A DNA stretch of 64,000 bases, taken from NCBI RefSeq assembly GCF_001625305.1, contig NW_017803035.1, positions 168,986 through 232,985 of the forward strand, given 5' to 3'. The position numbers and the translations under genes were made by a program. The notes beneath the pieces were generated by a model. The model was not told the origin of the DNA. It made no database searches and saw nothing but the letters and a program-made list of their open reading frames with translations. The stretch is from Branchiostoma belcheri (taxonomy: Eukaryota; Chordata; Leptocardii; Amphioxiformes; Branchiostomatidae). Within the stretch, counting starts at the first letter, position 1. Each line of letters begins with the position of its first letter. This document shows, one piece after another, positions 12,269 to 21,959 of this stretch.

Positions 12269-14849
12269 CAGAATCAGGCGAAAATTAATGCGCGCGCTGA
12301 TGTCATCCATGAAAATTACTTTTTGTGGCCTTACTGACCTTTTCCCCAGACAGTGATGGTTTCATCGAAATATGTTTCCGGCACTGCGAATGAGAGGGGC
12401 TCAGCGTGCATGGCGTGCTCATATTGGGGGTGATCACCCGAGTGGATCCAAGCAAACCCATGGAACCTGACACGAACACCTGGACGTAAAAAAAAAAACA
12501 ACAGGCATATCATCACTCAGGGTTTTTTTCTAGAAGAAATTTAGCATGAGGGAGCAGATTGCAAGCATGGCGAGGGAGTGAAGTGACCGAGGGGGGGGTT
12601 TTTTTAGAGTAACACAGTTTGTAATGCTAGAATGCATTGCTGTATTGTTTTTACATCTTCACTGAAAAAAGATCATTTTGGGAAAGACTAAAACGGTGTG
12701 TAAGTAGCCACTTAAGGTTCAATCTGAAAATTGATATGAAGGAGCTGGCTGGTTACATGATGAGGGAGCAGCTCCCTTATTTCCTTGGTTAGAAACCCCC
12801 TGACCTCACTGGTCATGCAGACATTCTCCCACGGCAGAGCTATCCCGCGGCAAATACGTTAGTTAGCCTTGCCGTGCTAGTAAGGAAGCACCCCTGCCTA
12901 GGGAGGATGTGCACCTCCTTAGGGATAAGCACCTCACACAGAAACTGCACTGCGCTAGAGCTATAATTAAAACTCCGGATAAGTTCACACAAACTCCACA
13001 TAGAAAAAGGCAGACACAACCGCATTCCTATAGAGCAAAGGATTTGTCAATTTTGCGATTTAGATAAGATTGAGGATGAGTATCATTTCGTAGTCGATTG
13101 TACGTTATATAGTAATGAGAGAGATTCCCTATATTCTTATATACTAGTACTAGATAGGTTCCCCAGCTTTGGACATTTAAATGAAGAATTCAGATTTCTT
13201 AATATAATATGAAACTTGACAAATCATGTATCATTAGTTCTATATGCTCGTACATCTATAACTGCGTCAAGAAGCGAGAAGAAGTCGAACATGTACCTAG
13301 TAGACCACATTAGTATGCATAGTTTAAGTGTAATTGCTGTATCCTTTTTCCTCGTATATTCATGACCTGTACTTAGCTTGTTAGAGCACAAAATTGAAAA
13401 TGTACAATAAAGGTCTTTCATTCATTAAACAAAAATTCGGAGACCTCGCAACTCCATGAAATATTACCAGTTTGAATGCCCGGTAACCATGTTGGTTTCT
13501 AAATAGATTACAGCAGCAACGTTTAGGCCACACCAAGTAAATTTTATGGATGACGTCCTTTGGAGACCCTAAATCTAATGCGAGAGGGCGAAAAAAAAAC
13601 AAGAAGGGCCCTAAAAAACAAGATGCCTAGATTAGAAATATACTAAGAGACGACAAATGTTAATGAGGTGACACAGTGTAACAAGCAAGAAGTCTTTTAT
13701 TCATCATCAAAACAGCAATAAATCAGGTGGAACAGCAGTTGTCGTCCTGTCCTGTTTTCGCGCTACGGGTTTCACGTCAATCTGACGATTTGCGGCACTG
13801 TCGTGACTCTTTGGTCATAGTTACAGGAAGCGGAATTTCTTGTTTTTTTTTCTAGGAACAGGCCAAAATCAATGCGCGCGCGGACGTCATCCATAAAATT
13901 TACTTGGTGTGGCCTTAGGTGTAATCCAACATGGCGCAAGTAACATCACATGAAAAACATGATGAGAAACTTGACACTACATCTATCTATCTACATGATA
14001 CGGGACAAAGTGCCTCACGGCACATCACGTCCCGGGAAAGGAGGTGCAGCTAGTGTGGCAGGTGGTGGTGCGCAACAAAAATATACAAACAAATGAAAAA
14101 TGATCTATAAATAATAAATTGCAAAAAAAAAAAAAGAAACCGAAATGTGCAACTATATACAAAAGCCACACCAGAAAACAAAAATGACCCTACAGCTGGG
14201 TATTGGCGGAGAGGCCAAGGTGACTGGCCAATCCCGCCTTAAACACATCACGGGATGTGCAAGATATGAGTGTACCTGGTAGTGTGTTCCACTCGATGAC
14301 GGCTCGAGGGAAATAACTGGCTCTGTATGCTTCCGTCTTGCATGGGATGGTGATAAAGCGTGAGTGATGTCCTCTTGTAATGTTTGTGTTTTTGGTGAGA
14401 ATGTTGTGTATAGGGATGGCTATCATGTTATTCACTGCTTTATACATTAGGACAAGTCTGGCTTGCTGCCTGCGTTGTTGCAGGGAAGGCCATCCAAGTG
14501 TTCTCAGAGTATCTGTCATGCTTGTTGTTGGTCTGTAATCTCCAGTAACGAACCTAGCGGCTCACTTCTGTACTGCTTCTACTTTGTACTGCTTCTACTA
14601 CGTGACACTAGGTGACAGACATGTTTATTCTAAAGAGCGTACTTCTGTTTATCTTATAGACCTTTAAACCTGGCCACTGTGGTACCAAAGTTTTACATCT
14701 TATCATATATTATATGTATTTTATATCACACCTCTGGCTTTTATTCCTTCGGTAACGTCTGCGATCAGCTTCCCGCTGACGATCTCCCCTGCCTGGTACA
14801 CGTCCTTGTTGTTGTCGAAAGTGACGACAAACGACTTTAACTTCCCCAT
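5297..14849 (-). CDS. Arrestin domain-containing protein (ARRDC/alpha-arrestin), seven exons, complete
   Basis: Alpha-arrestins are membrane-associated adaptors that link cargo to NEDD4-family ubiquitin ligases through PPxY motifs. The coding exons, 5' to 3', are 14849-14732, 12479-12339, 11700-11468, 9097-8915, 8353-8165, 6942-6807 and 5439-5297. Together they give 380 codons plus TAG with every phase consistent. Arrestin_N covers about residues 5-160, starting MGKLKSFVVTFDNN and including SSFEGSRVGYVRYSVKG. Arrestin_C covers about 165-300, with KTLCCLCCTSGPIEL, GGYCPGERI and YCNVIDIKYVVL, all typical of ARRDC2/3/4. The tail carries one PPTY motif and a tyrosine-rich end (YYAPKYMYYDW). The length is near that of family members. 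Which vertebrate paralogue it matches best cannot be settled here. The ATG is the first in a phase-defining exon, and an upstream non-coding exon is implied by an acceptor just 5' of it. Confidence 0.92.
5482..6018. repeat. Minisatellite, about 60-bp unit, about nine copies
   Basis: The unit has the core GTTGGGACTAGTCCAAAGG followed by TTTTAGCAGGTCCC and GAGTTCAGAACTGGTC. Copies differ by small indels, and the array shortens at its right end. It sits in the last ARRDC intron. Confidence 0.88.
6200..6440. mobile_element. Truncated MITE, relative of the 11.74-12.33 kb element
   Basis: The blocks ATAAAAGGAAT, TGTCTCCT-CTTCAT, ATCTGCCATCCA and AATTAATGCGCGCGCTGATG occur in the same order as in 11740-12330. 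The right tip is decayed to GTAGCC-TTA, and the left tip is not found. Confidence 0.55.
6443..6798. mobile_element. GGCC-tipped MITE beside ARRDC exon 6 donor
   Basis: The inverted ends are GGCCATGTAGATTTGATT and the complement AATCAAATCAACATGGCC, each followed by a GGATGTCATCC-type block. The right tip is 8 nt from the exon 6 boundary. The flanks TTA and GTA are not identical, so the target duplication has decayed or is uncertain. Confidence 0.7.
6807..6942 (-). CDS. ARRDC exon 6 (end of Arrestin_C, tail)
   Basis: Codes VTAHFQGPHRNLEVELPIII then GSVPL, the last arrestin strand, followed by a Pro/Ala-rich linker. Phase 0 to 1. The donor GTAAGTAC is followed directly by the tip of a MITE (6443-6798). 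Confidence 0.9.
6950..8160. other. ARRDC intron between exons 6 and 5
   Basis: No coding exon was recognised. It contains a cluster of TTCCAGTGCTG motifs in both orientations at 7689-7815 and is otherwise plain AT-rich DNA. Confidence 0.5.
7689..7815. repeat. Cluster of TTCCAGTGCTG motifs with perfect palindrome
   Basis: The 11-mer TTCCAGTGCTG occurs at about 7690, 7733 and 7804, and inverted at 7722. The inverted and direct copies at 7722-7743 meet to form a perfect 22-bp palindrome centred on GAATTC. Confidence 0.7.
8165..8353 (-). CDS. ARRDC exon 5 (Arrestin_C)
   Basis: 63 codons, phase 0-0. Ends IPALPPSGLRYCNVIDIKYV, matching the family pattern in which a Cys precedes a beta strand of the C-domain. 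The first 40 residues are less conserved. Confidence 0.88.
8440..8790. repeat. Interspersed repeat, family also at 9.54, 47.4-47.86 and 48.7-49.06 kb
   Basis: Shared blocks are CTCCTGCCATTTCTTTAAAT, GCATGAAGGTAGAGTGGGCA and TTCTTGCTGATTGGCTGTTG. The copies at 47.5 and 48.7 kb carry the same blocks reverse-complemented. No coding capacity was seen. Confidence 0.65.
8915..9097 (-). CDS. ARRDC exon 4 (Arrestin_C start)
   Basis: 61 codons, phase 0-0. Carries the KTLCCLCCTSGPIELQAQTD and GGYCPGERIVVKG blocks that begin the arrestin C-domain in ARRDC proteins. Confidence 0.92.
9483..10917. mobile_element. RepX element (TACCTTCGCC inverted ends)
   Basis: The ends TACCTTCGCCAAGAAGGTTA and TTTGGCGAAGGTA are inverted. 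The internal order (GT)n, GTAGGTCTT-ATTAGACCT, CTAGCGGCT, GGATAACTCAAGAACCGGTT, GTGAAGGTGAACATC matches 18585-19484, 29076-29652 and 63080-63554. A separate repeat (about 9530-9960) appears nested near its left end. No transposase was seen, so it is probably a non-autonomous DNA element. Confidence 0.65.
10036..10093. repeat. (GT)n microsatellite inside RepX
   Basis: A nearly pure GT run with one TTTG interruption. Read from the ARRDC transcript it is (CA)n. Confidence 0.95.
11066..11102. repeat. (GTGTA)n pentanucleotide repeat
   Basis: About seven tandem GTGTA units in the intron between ARRDC exons 4 and 3. Confidence 0.9.
11468..11700 (-). CDS. ARRDC exon 3 (Arrestin_N end)
   Basis: Codes LPAGYYEFPFRHQLGTGLPS and SFEGSRVGYVRYSVKG, the most conserved part of the arrestin N-domain. 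Phase 1 to 0, donor gtaggt. Confidence 0.92.
11740..12330. mobile_element. GGCC-tipped MITE beside ARRDC exon 2 donor
   Basis: The left end contains CAAGTAAATTTTATGGAGGA and the right end ATGTCATCCATG through TTTTTGTGGCC, which are inverted. A (GT)n run at 12199-12263 lies inside. The GGCC tip at 12327-12330 is separated from the exon by 8 nt only. Confidence 0.7.
12199..12263. repeat. (GT)n microsatellite
   Basis: An almost pure GT run of about 65 bp within the MITE in ARRDC intron 2; it reads (CA)n in the transcript. Confidence 0.95.
12339..12479 (-). CDS. ARRDC exon 2 (Arrestin_N)
   Basis: Codes VRVRFHGFAWIHSGDHPQYE onward to ETYFDETITVWGK; phase 1 in, phase 1 out. The donor GTCAGTAA abuts a MITE whose GGCC tip starts at intron position +9. 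Confidence 0.9.
12950..13426 (+). mobile_element. LINE 3' end with zinc-finger C-terminus, broken
   Basis: Translated on +, the stretch near 12985-13211 reads LRISSHKLHIEKGRHNR then RICQFCDL-EDEYHFVVDC-LY, the CxxC...H..C tail of non-LTR retrotransposon ORF2 proteins. A TAA interrupts the frame near 12962, and TGA ends it near 13211. The 3' UTR ends CAATAAAGGTCTTTCATTCA, and a second 3' tail lies at 51980-52190. It is antisense to the host gene. Confidence 0.75.
13526..13914. mobile_element. GGCC-tipped MITE in ARRDC intron 1, with empty site in the partner arm
   Basis: Inverted ends GGCCACACCAAGTAAATTTT, 389 bp long, flanked by TTA on both sides (13523-13525, 13915-13917). The partner arm near 62925 reads straight through with a single TTA, so it preserves the pre-insertion site. 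It is nearly the same sequence as 42190-42593. Confidence 0.88.
13977..14603 (-). mobile_element. 5'-truncated LINE (CR1-like reverse transcriptase C-terminus)
   Basis: The frame 14519-14190 reads LGWPSLQQRRQQARLVLMYK, TRGHHSRF and YFPRAVIEWNTLPG, the conserved C-terminal segment after the reverse transcriptase of CR1/Jockey-type elements. A (GATA)n tail lies at its 3' end near 13977-13992. It is absent from the partner arm, so it inserted after the duplication. Confidence 0.8.
14732..14849 (-). CDS. ARRDC exon 1 (start codon, Arrestin_N begins)
   Basis: The ATG is at 14849-14847 and 39 codons plus one base run to the donor gtgtga. An AG acceptor (AAAATAG) lies about 16 nt before the ATG, so the exon has a short 5' UTR and an upstream non-coding exon. 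The same 118 coding bases occur without a mismatch on the + strand at 62618-62735. Confidence 0.92.
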
Positions 14850-15002
14850 GTCTGACTGGTGCTCTATTTTGAAAAATGGGACATCATTTACGTTACATTA
14901 GACGTGAGTTTGTGGGACACAATTACGCACAAAACTCGGGATTATATACAGTACAACCATTCCTCTACTGAGTAGATTTTAGAGTCACTGCCTACAAATA
15001 TG

Positions 15003-15226
15003 TACCCTGGAAGCCAGAACTCGTTTTCCGGGCCGCAAGAGCCCTTCGCCCGCTGGTGTAAATTACCGCTACGGGGGAGTCTAGCCCAGGCTGGGGAGTT
15101 TGGCTGGCCCTACAAACCCCTCGCGCTCAACTCCCCCGTAGCGGTAATTTAGATAGGCGGGGGAGGGGCTCTTGGCTGCCGAAGGAAAACGGTTAATGGC
15201 CCGATACTAGTCTTGCATCCAGGGTA
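15003..15226. mobile_element. 224-bp MITE, TIR TACCCTGG, 9-bp target duplication
   Basis: The element starts TACCCTGGAAGCC and ends CATCCAGGGTA. It is flanked by ACAAATATG on both sides (14994-15002, 15227-15235). The interior is largely palindromic (AAATTACCGCTACGGGGGAG inverted). A 9-bp duplication fits Mutator-like elements. The partner arm has it at 62251-62474. Confidence 0.85.
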
Positions 15227-15249
15227 ACAAATATGTAGTGCCGACAGTT

Positions 15250-15770
15250 TATTCAGCATGAGCATTATTATGACCTTCAAACTATTTTACGTTAGGAAGG
15301 GAGAATGCATAATGTTAAACACTGCTGAAACATCGTTACATTGGATAGCAGCGATACTATACAAATAAAAGAACTCACAGTCATGTAAAAGACGTCTCTG
15401 TCTTGTTCTGCTACCCTGACATAATCTTGTGGAGTTACTATGGTGCCTGGGTGTCCTACAGGTCACTGCAACGTTAGCTTGCTTGTTTTTTGTAACATGA
15501 TATTCTGGAGAACAATCCGATTCTCGCCTGACCAATCAGGTGCCAGCTTGCGCAAACCTGCGGTCGTGTGGATTTCAAACGTTGACATGTCTATTAACCT
15601 CCTATTCTGAAGCATACCCGTTCTTACCTTTTTACCATTAATAAGAAACGAGAAAAAAATAATAATTCTAGCTACTTGACAATTTGTATATGTAACGTCA
15701 TCTGTATTCCATTCTTTTGCAACGTTAGCTTCTTTCGAACGTGATATTCTTAAGAACAATCCAAGTCTCA
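15250..15770 (-). promoter_or_regulatory. Likely ARRDC promoter and 5' UTR exon region
   Basis: This DNA lies upstream of the ATG exon and is retained in both inverted-repeat arms. A candidate donor, GACTGTGAGTTC, on the minus strand near 15373-15384 could end a non-coding first exon. No TATA box or start site can be assigned. Confidence 0.3.
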
Positions 15771-15773
15771 CCT

Positions 15774-16112
15774 GACCTATTACATTATTACGTCACAGTT
15801 TGTTTACCTGTTCTAAAAAACATTCTAGAAAGTAAAGAATAAAGATCAGGTAAAGAATAAAGATCTTTTTAAGTTTAAAGTCAGGTGTGTTTGATTTTTC
15901 GCTGCGTCTAGTTTTGTTGACACAGCATTACATGCCGTAATGGGTCAACTAGTTGTGACTAGACGGAAGTAGTACTGTATTAAAAAGCCTTATATTATGT
16001 CTAACGCTACACAAACACACACCGCGCTACGCACCCCTGTACAATATAAACGTCGATTGACCGGCATTCATTGCAGTAAACAAACTGTGACGTAATAATG
16101 TGATAGGTCTCA
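15774..16112. mobile_element. MITE with TIR around ATTATTACGTCACAG
   Basis: The inverted ends ACATTATTACGTCACAGTTT and its complement at about 16079-16112 enclose about 340 bp. A second copy is at 18228-18540, and a decayed copy forms the edge of the right inverted arm near 61600-61665. Confidence 0.75.
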
Positions 16113-16137
16113 CACTCACTCACTCACTCACTGTCCG

Positions 16138-16141
16138 GTTT

Positions 16142-16220
<79 letters not shown>

Positions 16221-16300
16221 TTTATTCAAACAACTAGCAGACCTCAAGTCTGAATTGAGTTGTTTTTACAATTCATAAAATTAGATATTAAACTAGAATT
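16138..16300 (-). repeat. (CAAT)n microsatellite with LINE-like 3' tail
   Basis: About twenty CAAT units (16143-16220) are followed by TTTATTCAAACAACTAGCAG. In reverse complement this is a LINE 3' end running into an (ATTG)n tail, as at 41818-42060. Confidence 0.75.
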
Positions 16301-17371
16301 CCGAGATCTCATACCTCCATGAAATATGATCTTGATATGTAAATGTAAATTTCTTCTTTAATTGTTCAAATGACCTCTGCATTAACATGATATATGCATC
16401 GTGATGTATGTTAACTTTTGATTAACTTACAGATGTCCCAAGTATGACATTCTCATCATTCACCATTACGAAATCATTCGCATTAATTATGCAAATTAGA
16501 TCATCATTTGCATAATTAGTATCTGTTGAAGTTCCGCCTGCCATTGGTTACATAGTATAATGTAAAACACTGTAATTATAGAATTTCCTCATTAATTATG
16601 CAAATAAAGTCCTCATTTGCATAATTTGCATTTAATTATGTACATCTCTCTCAGCTACCTACACACCAAAAATAATGAAAATATGTTGCTCCTGTCTGGA
16701 CTTATTGGCTTTTAAACATTTCGCCAGAAAGTGCCCTGCAGTTCCAGAACAAGCCGCTAGGGGGCCCAAACTCATATGACTTCTTCCCAAGCACGAGAGC
16801 TACCTTCCATCAAAACTTCATGACCCTAGCATGTCCAGATCGCGAGATAATGTAAAACACTGTAATTATAGAATTTCCTCATTAATTATGCGAATAAAGT
16901 CCTCATTTGCATAATTTGCATTTAATTATGTACATCTCTCTCTCAGCTACCTACACACCAAAAATAATGAAAATATGTTGTTCCTGTCTGGACTTATTGG
17001 CTTTTAAACATTTCGCCAGAAAGTGCCCTGCAGTTCCAGAACAAGCCGCTAGGGGGCCCAAACTCATATGACTTCTTCCCAAGCACGAGAGCTACCTTCC
17101 ATCAAAATTTCATGACCCTAGCATGTCCAGATCGCGAGATATCAAAACCGGAAGTTGCGCTGCAGTACCAAGGGAAGCCACTAGGGGGACCAAAATCTCA
17201 TCATTTCCAGTTTTCGTCACACCCTACCAACACACCAAGTATGAAACATATCCATCCAGGCGTTCTTGAGTTATCTTGTTGACCAACAGACAGACGGACG
17301 GACGGACGGACGGACGGACAGATAAACGCAACTGAAAATATAACCTCCATGACACATTTCATGGAGGTAAC
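16300..17371. mobile_element. Element with TACCTCCATGAAAT inverted ends
   Basis: The ends TACCTCCATGAAAT and ATTTCATGGAGGTA are inverted. The interior holds a 294-bp tandem duplication and a GGAC tetranucleotide run (17294-17321). A shorter relative is at 39585-40037. No transposase was seen. Confidence 0.7.
16557..17143. repeat. Tandem duplication, two units of about 294 bp
   Basis: Units 16557-16850 and 16851-17143 match almost base for base, starting AATGTAAAACACTGTAATTA and ending ATGTCCAGATCGCGAGAT. The few differences include one CT dinucleotide. Confidence 0.93.
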
Positions 17372-17510
17372 AATACTAATGGTTTTAAAAATACATAATT
17401 TACACAATAATCACACAAAAGCGGTAGAGAGCTATAATAATGCCTATTTACACTACTAGTAGAGGTAAATGTCAATGCTAGCCGCACTCAGTCACTCTAT
17501 GCCCTCTTAA

Positions 17511-18139
17511 CCCTCAAACACCCGAACTTTTTTTGTGACGTTAATGCCCGAACGGGGTCCAAATGGATCCCATTTGGTTTCTTTCAAATCTATATTCCTT
17601 AATTTTTGCATTCTTTTAGTGATCTTTGCACATATATTGGTTAAACATAGTAAGAGGTATATTTTGGCATGATTAAGTGTTAAAAATTTCCGAACTCATT
17701 ATCATAATTTATGCAAAAATGGGATGAGGCCTGCAGGCATGAACATGGGGTTGACCTTTGACCTCATATGACTGTCAAATTGTCAAACCTCTATTTACCC
17801 GATGAAATAATTCCTGAGGTTAAGGTTACTTGGCAAACTGCATAATAACAAAGCAATTATGCTTCCTTGAAGACATTTTGAGGACATCCGAACAATTTTG
17901 TATGTAGGAAAGTGCAAATACATGGCTGGGGTCCGTTTGGACCCCAGACGGTCTTACATATGACTTCCGTTGTTATTTTTACAAATTTGTGCCGATCTCC
18001 AAAAAAATTTAGGAGAACTTGTAGAAGAGGTTTATCGAAAAAGTCACAGGAGGAATTTTTTTTCGAATAAAAAAAATTCAAATAGCACATAAAAATATAC
18101 GTCTGGAGTCCAAATGGATCCCGTTCGGGTGTTTGAGGG
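17511..18139. mobile_element. piggyBac-like MITE, TTAA target site
   Basis: TTAA flanks both ends (17507-17510, 18140-18143). The terminal inverted repeats are CCCTCAAACACCCGAAC and its complement, followed by a subterminal inverted TCCAAATGGATCCC. TTAA duplication with CCC tips is the piggyBac signature. The 629-bp interior shows no transposase. Confidence 0.82.
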
Positions 18140-18227
18140 TTAAGTAAGAGTAGGGAAGAACTGCATTTAACTAGCATTTATCGTCTGTTGTTCCCCGTCT
18201 TCTGAGGGTTAGACGTGCTTAGACGTT

Positions 18228-18540
18228 AGACGTCTATCACATTATTACGTCAGTATTTGTTTACCTGTTCAAAAAAAAACATTCTAGAACGGTCAGTTAA
18301 CGAATAAAGATAATTTCAAAGTTTATAAAGTCAGGTGTGTTTAATTTTTGCTGCGTCTAGTTTGGTTGACACAGCATTACATGCCGTTATGAGTGATGTA
18401 GTTGTGACAGTAGACGAAAGTAGTACAAAGGCTACACCGCGCTGCGCACACCCCTGTACAATATAAACATCGATTGACCGCAAACTATCCCGGCATTCAT
18501 TGCGGTAAAAACAAACTATGACGTACTAGTAAACATTTGC
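18228..18540. mobile_element. Second copy of the 15774-16112 MITE
   Basis: Shared blocks are TATCACATTATTACGTCA, ACATTCTAGAACGGTCAGTT, TGCTGCGTCTAGTTTGGTTG and CCCCTGTACAATATAAACAT, in the same order, with indels. Confidence 0.75.
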
Positions 18541-18584
18541 AAAGCAAATTCATGTTTCCTTCGCATATGGTCTGCTCTGTTAAT

Positions 18585-18619
18585 TACCTTCGCCAAGAAG
18601 GTTATGTTTTAAGAGGCGT

Positions 18620-18687
<68 letters not shown>

Positions 18688-19484
18688 GGAAACACGATAA
18701 CTTAAGAAAATAAGGCTTTAATGGATTGACTTCATATTTAGTAGCTGGGTAGGTCTTGGTGAGACCTCGAAATGATTAGATTTTGGACCATCTAGCGTCT
18801 TCTTATGGTACTGCAGTGGAACTTCCGGTTTTGATATCTCATGACCTAGACATTCTAGGGTGACGAAAGTTAGATGGTAGGTAGCTCTTTTGCTGAGGAC
18901 GACGTGGCGTGAGCTTGGGCCCCCTACCGGCTTGCTCGAGAACTGCAGGGGCATTTGTTTTGATAATATTCAAACGAGAATAACTCAAGAACCGGTTGAC
19001 AGATCGTCATGATTTTTGGTGCGGCGATAATGCAAATATGGATGTAATTTGCAGAATTTATGAGGATATTCTTGAAATTAGTTGCATTACATGATAGGAC
19101 TATTCAAGCTTGTGGCATATGTGACAGAACAAGAAAAACACAGGCAGATATTGATTATGTAAATTGGTAAATTAATTTGCATAATGTATGAGAAAATATT
19201 GTAATTCAGCAATGGTAGCTCCCTGGACTTTCATACTGATTACGTATTTTAAACTTAAGTGAAGGTGAACATCATTAAACATTAAACTTATTCAAATAAG
19301 AACCTCCTTTGCATAATTTATAAGGAAATGCTAGAATGGCATTCTTTGTTAAGATAAGACTGTCTATTTGTGAAGAATATGATCAACTGATATAATTCAT
19401 GGAAATGAGGATCCTATTTGCATAATCATGGGGAATAATCTATGATTTGTCAGTCATAAAGTTTAACATCATTTGGCGAAGGTA
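18585..19484. mobile_element. RepX element
   Basis: Starts TACCTTCGCCAAGAAGGTTA and ends TTTGGCGAAGGTA. A (GT)n run at 18620-18685 lies near the left end. The left boundary of the segmental duplication (18913) falls inside it. Confidence 0.75.
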
Positions 19485-19746
19485 CCGGTATGAGATCGTG
19501 GAACTCTAGTATTACATTCAAGTTACACACTTTCTTCAAATAACACCAAGTTAAATCGTTGGTAAGATGCACAATTTTCTCAACTGCTGGATCCAATTAC
19601 CGGGTGTCTCTGTCGTCTCATCCCGTCAGGACATGTTAATATGAAAAGAAGTTACAAGACACTATCAGCTTTACATTAAAACTGACTAACACCTCAACAA
19701 AAACTGTACCTAGTGACCGCGTAAAACATATAACGTTAGCAACAAC

Positions 19747-19901
19747 TAGCCTCCTTCGCAGTCTTGTTGGGCGTTTCGCAAAAACCTTCTCTCCGTGGCA
19801 AAAACTCCCTTGGCAGCAAATCGTCCCTCGCGGCGGCATATTACTCGCGTCGCTCAGAGAAAAAATAACGCCGACGCCCGACAAGACTGCGAAGGAGGCT
19901 A
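19747..19901. mobile_element. 155-bp Mutator-like MITE
   Basis: The terminal inverted repeats start TAGCCTCCTTCGCAGTCTTG, and the 9-bp target duplication AGCAACAAC lies at 19738-19746 and 19902-19910. The copy in unit B is at 29909-30062. Confidence 0.88.
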
Positions 19902-20140
19902 AGCAACAACAACTAGAAAATCAAACCGCTTGACCTGCAGCTGTGTGTGAAAAATTGGCATGAAATGTTTGGAAACTTGCAACCCGCCCACGCGACAGCT
20001 GTTACAAGTGTTGGCGCAATAAATGTTTGGTCTTGGCCATTAAGAATTGGGTTCCATTATAATATCCAAGGGAAATCAGAAGCCCCGCCCCCTTTCGTCA
20101 AAACATAGATAAGGCAAATTCCTGCTGGAGATGCAGCAAC

Positions 20141-20240
20141 TCTCTCATTGGTCGAACCGATAATTGCCACGCTATCATTGGTTGAACTGCTAATTGTAGC
20201 GACATTCGGAATCGCTCTATACGCACACGTGCACATTCCA
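20141..20240. promoter_or_regulatory. CCAAT/E-box module (copy 1 of 4)
   Basis: Two inverted CCAAT boxes (TCATTGGTCGAACC, TCATTGGTTGAACTG) are followed by a CACGTG E-box in CACACGTGCACATTCC. The same arrangement is at 21512-21610, 30301-30400 and 31412-31510. It looks promoter-like, but no gene start is recognised beside it. Confidence 0.35.
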
Positions 20241-21511
20241 AGAGGTGTTTTGAACATCATGGAGAAAAACCAGTCTTTTTGGCGCATTCTTTTTTTTTTA
20301 CAAATATACATTCACAACATATTAAAAATTGACAAATCAGACCTACATGTACATTTAACACACACCACACATGGTCATGGAAACTGTTTAAAAATAAACG
20401 GGGGAAAATCGCGTGGTTGTCAAACAAGGAATGGTCGCTCTGAAATTTCAGAACTTACTGAATATAAGTTCTAGAATATGACATTTCTTTACTACTTGTT
20501 AAGGTTCCGGGTCGGAGTTTAAATCTGACCAGAGTCTAAGTAAGTGCGCAGTAAATCGCCGGAAACGTGACTTTGTATGGTATGTTTTGGCCGCGATATC
20601 CCTGAAATCGTAATATCTGTGTACGTATCTTTGCATTTTCTGAAAAGCCTGTTAGTTGTAGCCTTTATAGGTGGCGAAATGTCGGTGGTCCAGCGAAGAC
20701 TTCCTGGTATTATGTGGCCTGTTCGCCGGGATGGTACGTTCTATATGCGTTGTGGGTGTGTTCGGGCCATCGAAGATAACGGTAAGCGTATCGCATCGAT
20801 TTTGATTAAATTCAAATTTTGGAAACATTAGGTTTTGAGCTTCCTCGAGTACTAAGCCGTTACCCTGGGAAAATTCGTTTTTTTTTTCCATGCAGCAATG
20901 GTTTAAAATGACGAAAAAAATGACCCCTTACTTAAAAATGTACTTTCATGTGCCTTATTTACCCTTAAAAAATGGCGCATAGAATATCAATCAAGTGTAT
21001 TGATAAGCGGCACGGCACCCCTTTCCACCACAAGAGTGAAAAATTCCGACCCGCGTTAAGTACAGAAATGACAGCCCGTCGGGTGTCAAATTGCTCCGAA
21101 CACGGAAGGAAACTCCGGTCTGACACCTTAGGGATTTAGGGAATAATGCCAACCAAATAGCATGTTGTTTACCTGTAGGAAAAAATATGTCTCCGAACGA
21201 CGCACGTCATCCCAGCTACTGGTACCTCGCGATTTTGTTGTCTCCAAATTTCACTTGGTCAGAAAATCCACATTTTCTTCTCAAAACACCACACTAATCG
21301 TAACAAATCTACCAGGACACTTTTCCCTTGTTCTACAGCACGGTATGGAAAGATGTTTTACCGACAAAGACTCGAAAAGTTCCCGAAAAGTTGCACAAAA
21401 TATTAATACCCCAGAACATCCTCGTCGTACCGAAGCGCCATTTTGAACGCAATATACCGAACAGCTTTTACATAGAAATGCAAATTTGTGGCGGCCAAGC
21501 AACCACTAGTA

Positions 21512-21610
21512 CTCTTTCATTGGTCGAACCATTAATTGCCATTTTCCCATTGGTTGAACTGATAATTTGGTCAACAATCATGATCGGTCTATTACGTACA
21601 CGTGCACATT
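21512..21610. promoter_or_regulatory. CCAAT/E-box module (copy 2 of 4)
   Basis: TTCATTGGTCGAACC, CCATTGGTTGAACTG and ACACGTGCACATTCC are in the same order as copy 1, about 1.37 kb away. The module and its following 100 bp are duplicated inside each large unit. Confidence 0.35.
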
Positions 21611-21959
21611 CCGTGTTTTTGAACCACATGGAGAAAAACAAATTTTGGTGCATTCTTTTTTTTACAAATATGAACTCACAACATAGCATAATTGACAAAT
21701 GAGACTTACACATACATTTAACATACGCACACGGAAAGAAAATTAGCCTACTTAGAAGCCTATGATAGTCTTAAAACAGGAATGGTCGCTCTGACATTAC
21801 AAAACTACACCATTTCACACGGAACACTGGTAACTTGTTGTATGTCCTTTACTAGTTGTTAGGGAATTATGTTAGCCAAATAGTTTGTTGTTTGCCTGTA
21901 CGGAAGTCTTTTCCGAATTTCTCCAAGTTTAGGAAGTCCGTTTTTTGTTTATTATTTGT

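Larger units (their letters stand above)
13460..15925 (-). repeat. Left arm of a large inverted repeat (partner 61535-62985)
   Basis: The reverse complement of 61535-62985 aligns here, including the ARRDC first coding exon (118/118 bases), its upstream DNA and a 224-bp MITE. This arm has gained a MITE (13526-13914) and a LINE (about 13977-14603) that the right arm lacks. The right arm has gained a LINE tail near 61676. Confidence 0.85.

Noticed and set aside
16143..16220. CRISPR-like array
   Set aside because: Pure CAAT tetranucleotide repeat with no spacers; eukaryotic microsatellite tail of a LINE. The same applies to 41819-41912.
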